DNA from: Thalassotalea euphylliae
GTDB taxonomy: Bacteria; Pseudomonadota; Gammaproteobacteria; Enterobacterales; Alteromonadaceae
DNA: 64,000 bases
Direction: 5' to 3'
NCBI RefSeq assembly: GCF_003390395.1
Contig: NZ_QUOV01000001.1
Span: 1,116,001-1,180,000, forward strand
Below the pieces are notes generated by a model that did no database searches, was not told the DNA's origin, and worked only from the letters and a program-made list of their open reading frames with translations. Below are positions 9,285 through 20,500 of the stretch, piece by piece. Position 1 is the first letter of the stretch. The number at the start of each line of letters is the position of its first letter. Position numbers and translations under genes: made by a program.

Positions 9285-10226
9285 ATGCAGTTAATTCGCG
9301 GAATTCATAACATAAAACCAGCTGATCACGGCTGTGTATTGACCATAGGTAATTTCGATGGCGTTCACTTAGGACACCAACGCGTTATTACCGCATTGAT
9401 AGAGCAGGCGAAAGCACTGAACTGTGTGCCTGCTGTAATGGTATTTGAGCCGCAACCGCAAGAGTTGTTTAGCCCTGAAACCGCACCAGCTCGGTTAACT
9501 CGCTTACGAGATAAATACGCCTTGCTGGCAGAGCTTGGGGTAGAGCGCTTGATTTGTGTGAACTTTAATTATGCTTTTGCTAGCCAAACCGCCGAGTACT
9601 TTATCGAGCAATTGTTGGTTGAACAGCTTGGTATTAAGCATTTGATCATTGGCGATGATTTTCGCTTTGGTAAGAATCGTACTGGCGACTTTAAAATGCT
9701 GAGCCAAGCGGGCCAGAAATTTGGCTTTGGTGTTTCAGATACCGCGAGCTTTAAATTAGATGATTGCCGCATCAGTAGCACCGAGATCCGTCAAGCCTTA
9801 GAGCAAGACAGGCTAGCTGACGCGCAAGGCATGCTGGGTAGACCTTACTCGATTCATGGTCGTGTTTTCCACGGTGACAAACGTGGTAGAGAGTTAGGCT
9901 TCCCGACGGCTAATATCAAGCTTAAACGTCGTGTATCGCCAGTATCTGGTGTTTATGCGGTGCAAGTGAATAGCGAGGCTGGGACATATTTTGGTGTTGC
10001 CAATATTGGTTCAAGACCTACAGTGGCAGGCATTAGACAACAACTTGAAGTGCATATTTTCGATTTCAACCAAGATGTGTACGGTCAGATATTGGAAGTT
10101 GTTTTACTAGATAAACTGCGCGCAGAACGTAAGTTTAACTCTTTACAAGAGCTAACCGAACAGATTAACAAAGACAGCCAACAGGCGCGTCGCTATGTAA
10201 CTGAATATCAAGCCAAGACGGCTTAA
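9285..10226 (+). CDS. ribF: Bifunctional riboflavin kinase / FAD synthetase
   Basis: The ATG at 9285 gives MQLIRGIHNI, the usual RibF start; a TTG four codons upstream is less likely. The N-terminal half is the nucleotidyltransferase (FAD synthetase) domain with TIGNFDGVHLGHQ. The C-terminal half is the flavokinase domain with GRELGFPTANI and GVYAVQV. The 313-residue enzyme turns riboflavin into FMN and then FAD in the cytoplasm. Its place between murJ and ileS is the standard gammaproteobacterial order. Confidence 0.96.
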   Translation: MQLIRGIHNIKPADHGCVLTIGNFDGVHLGHQRVITALIEQAKALNCVPAVMVFEPQPQELFSPETAPARLTRLRDKYALLAELGVERLICVNFNYAFASQTAEYFIEQLLVEQLGIKHLIIGDDFRFGKNRTGDFKMLSQAGQKFGFGVSDTASFKLDDCRISSTEIRQALEQDRLADAQGMLGRPYSIHGRVFHGDKRGRELGFPTANIKLKRRVSPVSGVYAVQVNSEAGTYFGVANIGSRPTVAGIRQQLEVHIFDFNQDVYGQILEVVLLDKLRAERKFNSLQELTEQINKDSQQARRYVTEYQAKTA

Positions 10227-10360
10227 GTTACATAAACTAAATTAGCGAGTCTTAGTCCAAAACAAACCCAACGAATCATTAAGTTAGGGTAAAGTTAGGC
10301 TAAGCGAATTGAATAGAATCGTTAGATTGACCAGATTTGAATTAACGGATATCGACATAA

Positions 10361-13177
10361 ATGAGTGATTACAAACATACCTTAAATTTGCCAGATACCA
10401 GTTTCCCTATGCGCGGAAACATGGCAAATCGTGAACCACAAATGCTGAAAGACTGGGCTGACAAGGGCCTTTACAGCAAAATTAGAGCGGCGAAAAAAGG
10501 TAAGAAGTCATTTATTTTGCACGATGGCCCTCCTTACGCCAATGGTGACATTCATTTAGGTCACTCGGTAAACAAAATTCTTAAAGATATTATTGTTAAG
10601 GCAAAAACCTTATCTGACTTCGATTCGCCGTACGTGCCTGGCTGGGATTGCCACGGTTTACCGATTGAGTTAGTGGTAGAGAAGAAATTTGGCAAACCAG
10701 GTCACAAACTTTCGGCTGCAGAGTTTCGCAAAAAATGTCGTGAGTATGCGGCAAAGCAAGTTGATGGTCAGCGTGAGAGCTTTAAACGCTTAGGTGTGTT
10801 CGGTGATTGGGAAAATCCATACCTAACAATGGATTTTGAAACCGAAGCCAACATTATTCGCGCGCTCGGTAAAATCACTGAAAATGGTCACTTACAACAG
10901 GGCTTTAAACCTGTTTATTGGAGTGTTGTTGGTGGCTCAGCGCTTGCAGAAGCGGAAGTTGAATACGCCGACAAAGTTTCTTTCTCTATCGATGTAAAAT
11001 ATCCGGTTGTTGATGAATCTGTGCTAGCAGAGCTTGTGTCAGACTTATCAGGTAGCGGCAAAATTTCTGTTGTTATTTGGACAACAACGCCGTGGACACT
11101 ACCGTCTAGCCAAGCAGTTAGCGTTAATGCTGAGTTAGATTACGTTATTGTACAAGCAGGCGAGGAACGCTTGTTAGTTGCTGAAGCATTGCATGAGAGT
11201 GTGATGGAACGCGCAGGCGTGGAAGACTTCGCCATTGTTGGTCGCGTCAACGGTGCTGCACTTGAACACTTGCAAGTTAATCATCCTTTCTATGAGCGCA
11301 AAGTACCTGTTATTTTAGGCGATCACGTTACAACTGATGCGGGTACGGGCTGTGTTCACACCGCACCAGATCACGGTGTAGAAGATTTCAATGTTGGCAA
11401 ACTATACAACATCGAAACGTTAAACTACTTAGACGATAACGGTATTTACCGCAGTAATGTTGAGTTATTCGCGGGTGAGCACGTCTATAAAGTCGATGAG
11501 AAAGTGATTGATGTCGTTGCTGAGCATGGCAACTTACTTGTTAAAGACAAGTTTACTCACAGTTACCCACATTGTTGGAGAACGAAAACGCCATTAATTT
11601 TCCGTGCGACGCCTCAATGGTTTGTGAGCATGACTAAGAATAGTCTTCGCGAAGAAGTTCAAGGTGCTGTTGAAGGTGTGCAGTGGATTCCTGACTGGGG
11701 CCGTGCGCGCATTGATTCAATGTTAGAGTCGAGCCCTGATTGGTGTATCTCTCGCCAGCGTACTTGGGGCGTGCCAATTGCCTTGTTTGTTCACAAAGAA
11801 ACACAAGCCTTGCACCCAGACACGCCACGTTTAATTGAAGAAGTGGCCAAGCTTGTTGAAAAGCAAGGTATGGACGCATGGTTCGACCTAGAAGTAAGTG
11901 ATTTATTAGGCGATGACGCTGATGCTTACAGCAAAGTAACAGACACGCTAGATGTTTGGTTTGATTCTGGCGTTACTCATTACTCTGTTATGGCACAACG
12001 CGAAGAGTTAGGTTATCCAGCAGATTTATACTTGGAAGGCTCTGATCAGCACCGCGGTTGGTTCCAGTCTTCATTAAAAACAGCGATGGCGATTAATGGT
12101 AGTGCGCCATACAAGACGGTATTAACCCATGGTTTTACCGTTGATGCTGACGGTAAGAAAATGTCTAAGTCATTAGGCAATGTGATCACGCCATCAGAGA
12201 TTACCAATAAGCTAGGCGCAGACATTCTTCGCTTGTGGGTTGCTTCGGTTAACTACACGCAAGAAATTACCGTTTCCGACGAAATCTTTAAACGCCAAGC
12301 AGATGCTTACCGTCGTATTCGCAACACATCACGCTTCTTGTTGGCCAACATTAACGGTTTTGAGCCAGCTCAGCATTCAGTTGCTGTTGAAGATATGGTG
12401 GCGTTGGATCGTTGGGTAGTGGCCAAAGCTGCTGCGCTGCAAGCAGAAATTGTTAATGCTTACGATGAATACGAGTTCCACCAAGTGGTGCATAAGTTGA
12501 TGAACTTCTGTACAACGGAGCTTGGTGGTTTCTACTTAGACATCATTAAAGATCGTCAATACACAGCTAAATCTGACAGCCATGCGCGTCGTTCATGTCA
12601 AACCGCAATGTACTTAATTGCGGAAGCGATGACTCGTTGGATGGCACCAGTCTTGTCATTCACTGCACAAGAGATCTGGCAAGCATTGCCTGCTCCGGCT
12701 GCTGGCGAGCGTGATGAGTTTGTGTTCACTAATGTATGGTTTGAAGACATTGCTGGTATTACCAACGATGGCGAGCTGAGTGACGATTACTGGAACGACA
12801 TTTTATTAGTACGTGCGGAAGTTAACAAAGCGCTAGAAGCTGCTCGTAAAGATAAGAAAGTAGGTAAAGCGCTTGAAGCTGAAGTTACTTTGTATGCTCA
12901 AGCTGAGCTTGCAGACAAGCTTGCGAAATTAGGCGATGAGCTACGCTTTGTACTGATCACCTCTGGCGCGGCGATTTCAACTGACGCAGCGCCTAGCGAA
13001 GCCGTAGCAACTGAGCTTGAAGGTTTATCAGTTGCTGTTGCGCAATCAGCTGGCACTAAGTGTGACCGTTGCTGGCACTTTACTGACGATGTCGGCGCGG
13101 TTGAAGCCCACCCTGAGCTATGTGGACGTTGTGTAACTAACGTTGATGGCGACGGTGAGCAGCGACAGTTCGCATAA
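10361..13177 (+). CDS. ileS: Isoleucyl-tRNA synthetase
   Basis: A 938-residue class I aminoacyl-tRNA synthetase. The HIGH-type motif is HLGH at residues 65-68 (within [12 protein letters not shown]) and the KMSKS motif is at residues 600-604. The CP1 editing region contains [13 protein letters not shown] and the [12 protein letters not shown] segment expected for hydrolysis of Val-tRNA(Ile). The C-terminus has the zinc-binding pairs CDRCWHF and CGRC, as in the E. coli type. It charges tRNA-Ile in the cytoplasm. It lies upstream of lspA, from which it is separated by a hairpin. Confidence 0.98.
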   Translation: MSDYKHTLNLPDTSFPMRGNMANREPQMLKDWADKGLYSKIRAAKKGKKSFILHDGPPYANGDIHLGHSVNKILKDIIVKAKTLSDFDSPYVPGWDCHGLPIELVVEKKFGKPGHKLSAAEFRKKCREYAAKQVDGQRESFKRLGVFGDWENPYLTMDFETEANIIRALGKITENGHLQQGFKPVYWSVVGGSALAEAEVEYADKVSFSIDVKYPVVDESVLAELVSDLSGSGKISVVIWTTTPWTLPSSQAVSVNAELDYVIVQAGEERLLVAEALHESVMERAGVEDFAIVGRVNGAALEHLQVNHPFYERKVPVILGDHVTTDAGTGCVHTAPDHGVEDFNVGKLYNIETLNYLDDNGIYRSNVELFAGEHVYKVDEKVIDVVAEHGNLLVKDKFTHSYPHCWRTKTPLIFRATPQWFVSMTKNSLREEVQGAVEGVQWIPDWGRARIDSMLESSPDWCISRQRTWGVPIALFVHKETQALHPDTPRLIEEVAKLVEKQGMDAWFDLEVSDLLGDDADAYSKVTDTLDVWFDSGVTHYSVMAQREELGYPADLYLEGSDQHRGWFQSSLKTAMAINGSAPYKTVLTHGFTVDADGKKMSKSLGNVITPSEITNKLGADILRLWVASVNYTQEITVSDEIFKRQADAYRRIRNTSRFLLANINGFEPAQHSVAVEDMVALDRWVVAKAAALQAEIVNAYDEYEFHQVVHKLMNFCTTELGGFYLDIIKDRQYTAKSDSHARRSCQTAMYLIAEAMTRWMAPVLSFTAQEIWQALPAPAAGERDEFVFTNVWFEDIAGITNDGELSDDYWNDILLVRAEVNKALEAARKDKKVGKALEAEVTLYAQAELADKLAKLGDELRFVLITSGAAISTDAAPSEAVATELEGLSVAVAQSAGTKCDRCWHFTDDVGAVEAHPELCGRCVTNVDGDGEQRQFA

Positions 13178-13190
13178 CTGACACTTCCAA

Positions 13191-13219
13191 AATAAACCGC
13201 TGAATTTCAGCGGTTTATT
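13191..13219 (+). terminator. Terminator-like hairpin between ileS and lspA
   Basis: Near-perfect palindrome AATAAACCGCTGAA / TTCAGCGGTTTATT just after the ileS stop, followed by a short T-rich run. It lies inside the conserved operon, so it may reduce rather than stop transcription into lspA. Confidence 0.65.
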
Positions 13220-13259
13220 TTCTTCTACCGATAGATTTATTCGTTATAGGAATTCTGAC

Positions 13260-13766
13260 GTGAGTTTTTCTTCATCATCACCTTTTTCTTCAACAGGGCT
13301 TAAATGGCTGTGGCTTACTGTACTTTTTCTCATTATTGATCAAGTGACAAAACACTGGGTCGCCGGCACTTTTGATTTGTACGAAAGTGTTGCTGTTATG
13401 CCATATTTTAATTTGACCTATGTACATAACGAAGGTGCTGCTTTTAGCTTCTTAGCAGACCAAGGAGGCTGGCAGCGTTGGTTTTTTACCACAATAGCCG
13501 CGTTGGCAAGTGGTTTATTCATCTATTGGCTATCTAAAACACCATCGTCAAATCGCGTTCTAGGGGTTGGTTTTGCGTTAATGCTAAGTGGTGCACTTGG
13601 CAATTTAATTGACCGCGTGTTGTTTGGCTATGTCATCGATTTTCTCGACTTTTACGTAGGAAAGTCTCACTGGCCTGCATTTAACGTTGCCGATTCGGTG
13701 ATCTTCGTTGGCGCAGCCTTAATGATTTATGACTCTTTCTTTGGTCAGCCCGATAAAGAAAGCTGA
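13260..13766 (+). CDS. lspA: Prolipoprotein signal peptidase (signal peptidase II)
   Basis: Inner-membrane aspartyl protease of 168 residues that removes signal peptides from diacylglyceryl-modified prolipoproteins. The two catalytic aspartates lie in the conserved segments GNLIDRVLFGYVIDFLDF and FNVADS. Four transmembrane helices are visible, and NLTYVHNEGAAFSFL is the family motif. The GTG start at 13260 follows AGGA at normal spacing. The short serine-rich N-terminus is slightly unusual. Its clients in this window include BamD, FlgH and the TPR lipoprotein. Confidence 0.96.
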   Translation: MSFSSSSPFSSTGLKWLWLTVLFLIIDQVTKHWVAGTFDLYESVAVMPYFNLTYVHNEGAAFSFLADQGGWQRWFFTTIAALASGLFIYWLSKTPSSNRVLGVGFALMLSGALGNLIDRVLFGYVIDFLDFYVGKSHWPAFNVADSVIFVGAALMIYDSFFGQPDKES

Positions 13767-13840
13767 AGCGAACAATAAGCTGGCAAAGACAGTATTAAAT
13801 AGTAATTAATTTAAGAAGTACCTAATTTAAGAAGTAAGAA

Positions 13841-14269
13841 ATGACACAAATTACCGCAGACTCAAGTCTAGTTGCCCATATCACCATGAAGTTATCAGAT
13901 GGCTCTGCAGCCGATAGCACTAAAGTGAATAACAAACCCGCAATTATCAATATGGGCGATCAAAGTATCTCGCCAGCGTTTGAAGCACAATTGTTAGGCA
14001 TGAGTGAAGGTGAAACGAAAGAATTCACTCTTGCTGCCAAAGATGCATTTGGCGAAAAGAACCCAGACAATGTACATTATGTAGACATCAACAAATTTGA
14101 CGTAGACACACCTGCTAAAGTGGGCAGTATTATCACTTTTACAACGCCTGGCGGTGAAGTACCTGGTATGGTTACTGAAGTATCTGGTGCATCTGTTACC
14201 GTTGATTTTAATCACCCTTTGGCTGGACAAGACGTTACTTTCGTTATTGACGTGGTAGAAATTAAGTAG
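13841..14269 (+). CDS. fkpB: FKBP-type peptidyl-prolyl isomerase (SlpA/FkpB)
   Basis: A 142-residue SlyD-like FKBP isomerase. The opening [24 protein letters not shown] and the flap region [15 protein letters not shown] are typical of FkpB. It accelerates cis-trans isomerisation of prolyl bonds and may act as a chaperone in the cytoplasm. It has no metal-binding His-rich tail like SlyD. The stop codon lies eight bases before the ispH ATG, so the two genes are coupled, as in E. coli. Confidence 0.93.
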   Translation: MTQITADSSLVAHITMKLSDGSAADSTKVNNKPAIINMGDQSISPAFEAQLLGMSEGETKEFTLAAKDAFGEKNPDNVHYVDINKFDVDTPAKVGSIITFTTPGGEVPGMVTEVSGASVTVDFNHPLAGQDVTFVIDVVEIK

Positions 14270-14277
14270 GCATTTTG

Positions 14278-15207
14278 ATGGAAATTATCTTAGCAAATCC
14301 GCGTGGCTTTTGTGCAGGTGTAGATCGTGCTATCAGCATCGTAGACCGCGCTTTAGATTTATTTGATGCACCAATTTACGTGCGTCACGAAGTTGTTCAT
14401 AACAAATTTGTTGTTAATGGCTTAAAAGATCGTGGCGCTGTTTTTGTCGACGAACTCCATGAAGTACCAGACGATGCAACCGTAATTTTCAGCGCACACG
14501 GTGTCTCAAAAGCCGTTCGTAATGAAGCGAAAGAGCGCGGATTAAAAGTATTTGATGCCACTTGCCCACTAGTCACTAAAGTACATATGGAAGTCTCTCG
14601 TGCTAGTCGCAAAGGGGTTGAGTGTGTGCTTATTGGTCATGCAGGTCACCCAGAAGTAGAAGGCACGATGGGGCAGTATGACAGTGCAGACGGCGGTATC
14701 TATTTAGTTGAGTCACCAGAAGATGTTGCAGCCCTTACTGTTAAAAATCCAGATGCATTGCACTACTGTAGTCAAACCACTTTATCAGTAGATGATACTA
14801 GTGATGTGATTGATGCGTTGAAAACTAAGTTCCCAGCAATTGAAGGACCTCGTAAAGACGATATTTGTTATGCCACACAGAATCGTCAAGATGCTGTAAG
14901 GTCAATTGCTGAACAAGTGGACTTGCTTTTAGTGGTTGGTGCGAAAAACAGCTCTAACTCTAATCGCTTACGTGAATTAGCCGAAAAAATAGGTACGACT
15001 TCTTACCTAATCGATACAGCTAACGATATCGATGAAGCTTGGCTAAAAGACACACTAAAAGTAGGGGTTACGGCAGGGGCCTCAGCGCCAGAAGTATTGG
15101 TAAAGCAAGTTATCGAGCAACTAAAATCCTATGGAGGTCATGAGGTTATCGAACACCCGGGCCGTGAAGAAAACATAGTATTTGCTGTACCTGTTGAATT
15201 GCGTTAA
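14278..15207 (+). CDS. ispH: 4-hydroxy-3-methylbut-2-enyl diphosphate reductase
   Basis: The last enzyme of the MEP isoprenoid pathway, producing IPP and DMAPP with an iron-sulphur cluster. The three cluster cysteines are visible in [18 protein letters not shown] and DICYATQNR. The Glu and Ser/Asn substrate residues are in the usual SSNSNRL and GASAPEVLV segments. The ATG at 14278 is preferred over the TTG one codon earlier. The product has 309 residues, normal for the family. It ends the housekeeping operon; the pilin operon begins 340 bases later. Confidence 0.97.
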   Translation: MEIILANPRGFCAGVDRAISIVDRALDLFDAPIYVRHEVVHNKFVVNGLKDRGAVFVDELHEVPDDATVIFSAHGVSKAVRNEAKERGLKVFDATCPLVTKVHMEVSRASRKGVECVLIGHAGHPEVEGTMGQYDSADGGIYLVESPEDVAALTVKNPDALHYCSQTTLSVDDTSDVIDALKTKFPAIEGPRKDDICYATQNRQDAVRSIAEQVDLLLVVGAKNSSNSNRLRELAEKIGTTSYLIDTANDIDEAWLKDTLKVGVTAGASAPEVLVKQVIEQLKSYGGHEVIEHPGREENIVFAVPVELR

Positions 15208-15546
15208 TCTTCGGGGCGGATAAAAGTTAATCAGCATTTTAGTCAGCTGCAAAGCTAATCACTAACAGGAGAATTCGATCACAGTTTCGGATTTGCGATA
15301 ACTTTAAACGCAACCGTGGGTAGTAACTGTGTAGTGACAATATAGGTCACAGCTACCCATTATATGGATATAGGTATGGGTTAATGCCTCTAATTATGGC
15401 GATACTTAACACATATGTTGGCCAATATCGGGTATTTATTGCTTCAATAAATCGCCACTCTATTTTTTTGCGAAGAAATTTCTTCCTCTCCCTTTCTACT
15501 TTTTTAACTCACGATTTACTACTCGATCCAAAAGCGAGGTGGATTT
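15208..15546. other. 339-base non-coding gap between ispH and the pilin operon
   Basis: No convincing gene. It contains an imperfect inverted repeat at 15318-15358 (GGGTAG...GTGAC...GTCAC...CTACCC) without a T run, which could be a weak terminator or an operator. The pilV ribosome site GAGGTGG lies at its end. I could not pick a clear promoter. Confidence 0.5.
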
Positions 15547-16083
15547 ATGGATAACTGCCATTCGCGTGGAATGGCACTAATAGAAGTTTTAGTCGCATTA
15601 TTTATCTTAGCGACTGGAATTTTAGGTGCTGTAGCTATGCAAACAACAGCCAAGAAAGGAAGTTTTGATGCTATGCAACGCTCATTAGCCTCGGCTATGG
15701 CGCAAGATATTATCGAACGCATTCGTAGCAATGATGTGAGTGAAGCAATATTAGAAAGCTATGAAGGCAACTATGGTGAAAATGCTAGACCTTTGCCAGA
15801 TAACCTTTGCAATAATGTCGCTTCCCCATGCACTGCACAACAAATAGCAACTAATGACCTATACGAATGGACGAATGCATTGCAGGGAGCAAACTCAAAG
15901 TTAAGCAACAATAATACTGGTGGTTTAATCGATGCTAGAGGGTGTATTACCCACAATGCTCAATTAGTAACTGTAGTTGTTAGCTGGGCTGGTCGATCCG
16001 AAGTAAAAGGTGCTGGTGGCGGAAATTGCGACTCTTCGGCGGACAAACGCCGTAGTATTGTATTAACAGCATTCTTGTTTTAG
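15547..16083 (+). CDS. pilV: Type IV pilus minor pilin PilV
   Basis: A 178-residue prepilin with a short leader ending in Gly (MDNCHSRG) followed by MALIEVLVALFILATGILG: the prepilin peptidase site, Glu at position 5 of the mature protein and the hydrophobic assembly helix. The sequence after the helix (AMQTTAKKGSFDAMQRSLASAMAQDIIERIRSN, read in parts) is typical of PilV. It is one of the minor pilins that prime pilus assembly in the inner membrane. GAGGTGG precedes the ATG. It is the first gene of pilV-pilW-pilX-pilY1-pilE; the usual fimT/fimU gene is missing from the front and a homologue lies inverted at 22069-22617. Confidence 0.9.
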   Translation: MDNCHSRGMALIEVLVALFILATGILGAVAMQTTAKKGSFDAMQRSLASAMAQDIIERIRSNDVSEAILESYEGNYGENARPLPDNLCNNVASPCTAQQIATNDLYEWTNALQGANSKLSNNNTGGLIDARGCITHNAQLVTVVVSWAGRSEVKGAGGGNCDSSADKRRSIVLTAFLF

Positions 16084-16093
16084 TGAGCAGTAA

Positions 16094-17050
16094 ATGAAGT
16101 ATCAACGCGGTTTTACAATTTTAGAAATATTTATTTCTTTAGCGTTAGGGTTAGTGCTTTTTTCAGGTGTAATGAGCATATTTGTAGGTATGTACTCAAC
16201 ATCTGACACCACAACTCGGTACGGTTCAATGCAAGAAACAGGGCGAATTACCATTAGCTTACTAACTGATGATCTAATGCGTCAGGGGTTCTGGGGGGAG
16301 CTTGCCATGCCACTAAGCAACAGCAATTTACTCGCCGTGCCAGCTGCGCCCAGTAGTGAGTGCCGAGGTGGTGGAATTAATAATGGAACATTTCCAGGAA
16401 ACATTGGTACCTTTCGAGCAATATGGGGAGCTACCCCCTTAAATTCCGCCATGATGGGGTGTATTAATGATGCTAAGCAAGGCTCTGATATTTTGCAGTT
16501 AAAGCGTGCAGTTGCATTACCGACAGTAGGAGCATTAGATGATGACCGCTACTACTTAACGACTAATATGAATGCAGGCCAAATATTTGATGGTGAGAAT
16601 ACTCCTCCGGTTATCAACAACAGTCAGACATGGGAGTATCAGCACCATATCTATTATGTTTCAGATGATACTTTAGCTGGTAGTTCTAATGTTGTGCCGA
16701 CCTTAAACCTGATTAGCTTAGCCAATAGCATGTGGAATCAGCCTTTAATCGACGGTGTAGAAATGATCAGGTTTTTATACGGAATTGATAGTGACGGTAA
16801 TGGCAATGTTGATTCATTTGTCTCGGCAAATAATGTAACTGACGCGATTTGGGATGGTGCTTCTAGTGCAAAAATTAGAGCAGTTAAGGTATATGTGCTA
16901 GTGCGTGATATAGAGCTAGACCCCACCTATACTAATGATACTGTGTACCGATTAGGTGATGTTAACTTTAACGCAGCTGGTGATAACTATAGAAGAATGC
17001 TTTTTAGTTCCACTATAACACTACACAATGGTGATGTAAGAGTATGGTAG
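16094..17050 (+). CDS. pilW: Type IV pilus assembly protein PilW
   Basis: A 318-residue minor pilin. The prepilin site is MKYQRG/FTILEIFISLALGLV with Glu5 in place. The long C-terminal part, with QETGRITISLLTDDLMRQGFWGE after the helix, is characteristic of PilW proteins. It forms the priming subcomplex at the pilus tip with PilV, PilX, PilE and PilY1. It starts ten bases after pilV, and its last codons overlap the pilX start by seven bases, a sign of translational coupling. Confidence 0.92.
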   Translation: MKYQRGFTILEIFISLALGLVLFSGVMSIFVGMYSTSDTTTRYGSMQETGRITISLLTDDLMRQGFWGELAMPLSNSNLLAVPAAPSSECRGGGINNGTFPGNIGTFRAIWGATPLNSAMMGCINDAKQGSDILQLKRAVALPTVGALDDDRYYLTTNMNAGQIFDGENTPPVINNSQTWEYQHHIYYVSDDTLAGSSNVVPTLNLISLANSMWNQPLIDGVEMIRFLYGIDSDGNGNVDSFVSANNVTDAIWDGASSAKIRAVKVYVLVRDIELDPTYTNDTVYRLGDVNFNAAGDNYRRMLFSSTITLHNGDVRVW

Positions 17051-17514
17051 GTAATCAAAAAAAAACTCAAACAGGTTTTGTTTTAATAACATCAATTGTT
17101 TTTTTAGTCGCGCTTACTGCCGTTGCTTCAGTGTTAATGCTTAATTCATCTTCAGACATCAAAATGTCGGGCGCCAGTGAAGAAAAGTTAATTGCGGTCC
17201 AGGCAGCCGTTAGCGCTTTAGACGAAACCGTTGCCGACCAAATTAGAGGTAATGTCAATTTATTTGCAGGTAAGGATTTTCCTCAACCTGTAAACACAAT
17301 AACAAGTGTGGCCGTCAGCAGTGTGGTTATTGATAATGAGCTTGACAGCAATGAACCTACAGACTGTCCGCACACAACCTTATCTTCCTCAAATCAATTA
17401 TTAAAATGCAATGTCGTAAGCATTGCTGTAACTAATCAATATGGCCGAAATAATACGAGCGAAGTTCGAGCCAACGCTAATATTGCTCAGCAACTATTAA
17501 ATGTAGGGAATTAG
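17044..17514 (+). CDS. pilX: Type IV pilus assembly protein PilX
   Basis: A 156-residue minor pilin. The leader MVGNQKKTQTG is followed by FVLITSIVFLVALTAVASVLML. Position 5 of the mature form is Thr rather than Glu, which is normal for PilX. The region DIKMSGASEEKLIAVQAA fits the PilX N-terminal family. The gene overlaps pilW at its start, and its stop codon nearly touches the pilY1 start, so the operon is tightly packed. Confidence 0.86.
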   Translation: MVGNQKKTQTGFVLITSIVFLVALTAVASVLMLNSSSDIKMSGASEEKLIAVQAAVSALDETVADQIRGNVNLFAGKDFPQPVNTITSVAVSSVVIDNELDSNEPTDCPHTTLSSSNQLLKCNVVSIAVTNQYGRNNTSEVRANANIAQQLLNVGN

Positions 17515-17516
17515 TG

Positions 17517-20500
17517 ATGAAATACGTATTTTTTTTCCTAAGCTGTTTACTTCCTTGGGTAGCATACTCGGAAGATATTGAATTATACCTTGGAAATGAG
17601 TCAACTACTGTCGGGATAACCCCCAAGGTGTTAATCATTTTTGATAACTCAGGCAGTATGAACCAATTGGTTACCATTAATGCTCCCTACGATCCAAACT
17701 TTACTTACCCCGCAGTAGGTGGTTTTAATTCACTGTCGGAAAAGTTTATCTACTTTACTAAAGGTACCGGCGTTGATGGCCAATCTTTGCCAACTCCCGA
17801 TAGTCCAAGCGAACAGCGACGTTTTTTAGCATCGATTCTAAGTTGTGACTTTGCTCACGAACCTTTAGCGACAAAAGGCTTTGTGAATGTAAACCTTAGG
17901 GAGTATACCTTCAAAGGCAGCTCTGGAACTTGGGAAGAAATACCAGACAACAATGGCGCTAACTTGGAAATAGTCGACTGCTTAGAAGATATAGAATATG
18001 ACATACTTAATAATACTTCTATTCGAAATATAAACTCTGGTACTGACGCTGACGGTAAACCTTACGGTTTTGACAAAGATGGTAAACCATTACCTGATGG
18101 CTATCCCGCAGATGGTCTAGGAACGAAAAAAAAACCAGTGTATTACACAACTGACATTAACAACGCCATTAGTACAGCAGAGAAAGGTGAAATAGTTACT
18201 CTATATTCGGACAATTACCTTAGATACTCGCAAAGTGATACGGTCGAAAAAGAAAATGTATCTAAATTGGAAGCAGCAAAGCGAGCAGTGGTGTCAGTTG
18301 TAGAGTCGTTTCATAACGTAGATTTTGGGCTTCAAATATTTAACCTAAACCACGCTGGTGAAAATACGCGCGATGGCGGCCGCATAGTTATGGGTATTCA
18401 GCCAATGAATATTGCGACTAGAGCTGAGCTGCTAGGTATCCTTGAAACAGATATAGACGGTGAAACCAATACGCCATTGTGTGAAAGCCTTTATGAGGCA
18501 AGTCGTTATTTTGGCGGTCTATCTGTAGACTTTGGCGATAATGATTCTAACTATAGTGATATTAACTACAAAGGTAACACTCCGCCAAGGGACACAGGTA
18601 TAGAGACAGGTAAAAACTACTTATCACCATTCGGTGCTAATTACTGTGGTGACAATGTCCATGTGATAATGATAACCGATGGGGCCCCAACTCAAGACCA
18701 AGCAGCTAACAGCAAGATTGCTGCTATGCCAGGCTTTGATGCAAGCAAAGTAAGAAAGGTTCGCTCTAGATTTGGCAGCTCGCTAATTAGTAAAGATAAT
18801 TATTTGGCTGCGTTAGCAGACATCCTTCATAACCAAGATATCAATGGAAATGTTGAAGGTAAGCAGAATATAACTTTGAACACTATCGGCTTTGCGTTAC
18901 AAGATTTTGCTGATCCGGATAACCCCACCAATTCAGAACTGATCGATGACGATGCAAAAAAATTGCTTGATGCAGCTGCCGCTGCCGGAGGTGGTGAATT
19001 CTATAACGTTGAGGAACCAGAAAAGCTAGTTATAGAGTTATCTTCTGCTTTACGGAATGCACTAAGTGTCAATGCAACTTTCACTGCACCAGCAGTAGCC
19101 TCAAATAATTTTGACCGCACTCAAACACTCGATTCAGTTTACTACGCTATGTTTTTGCCAGAACGCAGACCAAGATGGGCAGGGAATCTAAAGAAACTGA
19201 AAATTTCAGGAAGCGGTCTAGTTGGTACAGGGAAAGAACCAGCATTAAATGACGATGGCAATATTAAAGACGATGTAACAACAATTTGGTCAACTAATGA
19301 TGACGGCGCAGATGTTAATGAAGGGGGCGTTGTTGAAATGTTCCAGAATATGACACCTAGCAGCCGTACTGTATATTCAGATTTAGGCAGTAGTGGAGCA
19401 ATAATAGATTTTACAAAAGACAATGCCGTTACTGCTTTTGAAACTGAGGCAAAACTTGCTGCATTTATGAAAGTGACAGAAGCTGATTTAGATGGATTAA
19501 TTGACTGGGCAAAGGGCAGTGATGTTGATGATGATGATAATGACAAGTCAACAACAGATATGCGCAAGGATGTTTTTGGTGATCCTCTTCATTCACGTCC
19601 GCTTGTAATTAATTACGGTGGCAGCGCTGATAATCAAGATGTTCGCATCATCGTTGGCACTAATGCCGGTGCACTGCATATGTTCGAAGATGAAGGAGAT
19701 ACAGTTAAAGAAAACTGGGCGTTTATGCCGAAAGAGTTTTTTAATAATTATAGTGAGTTGAGAGTTAATGCGAGTGGTAGTGGTAAAGTTTATGGTCTAG
19801 ATGGCACCCCTGTTTCCTATATTGACGATGGTGGTGATGGCACCGTTGATCATACTAAAGGTGATAAAGCTTGGGTGTTTGTAGGCTCACGCCGAGGAGG
19901 ATCTTCATACTATGCTTTGGATATCAGTAACCCGGACGCGGCGCCTAAATTGTTATGGCATATCAATGATGAGACAAATGGCTTCAATGAACTTGGTCAG
20001 TCATGGTCAACACCGCGAGTGATCAACTCGTTAATCAATACAGATTCGGGTAAAGCCAAGCCTACTCTAGTATTTGCTGCTGGCTATGCAGCATCAAAGG
20101 ATGCAGGTGGCGTGGGTACAAATGATTCTTTGGGCAGAGGGTTATATTTTGTTGATGCAGCAACAGGTGCGCAGAAACTAGCGATAACACCAGGTGGTGA
20201 TATCGACTTTTCCGGTAATGACAGCATTCCCGCAGCAGTTTCTGCACTTGATAGCGATTCTGATGGTTTCGCTGATAGATTATATTTTGGTGACACTGGT
20301 GGTGTAGTTTGGCGACTTGATATGGTCGGCGCCGACTCTGATGATTGGGGGCTAATTAAGCTTGCTTCACTTGGCCGCCAAGCTGAAGGAAATAAGCCGA
20401 CAGAAGCGAATGATAGGCGATTTTTTAGTGAGCCAACAATCACAAGGGCATTGATTTCAGAGACGTTTAAGTACACTACCATAGTTGATGGCAACTCCGA

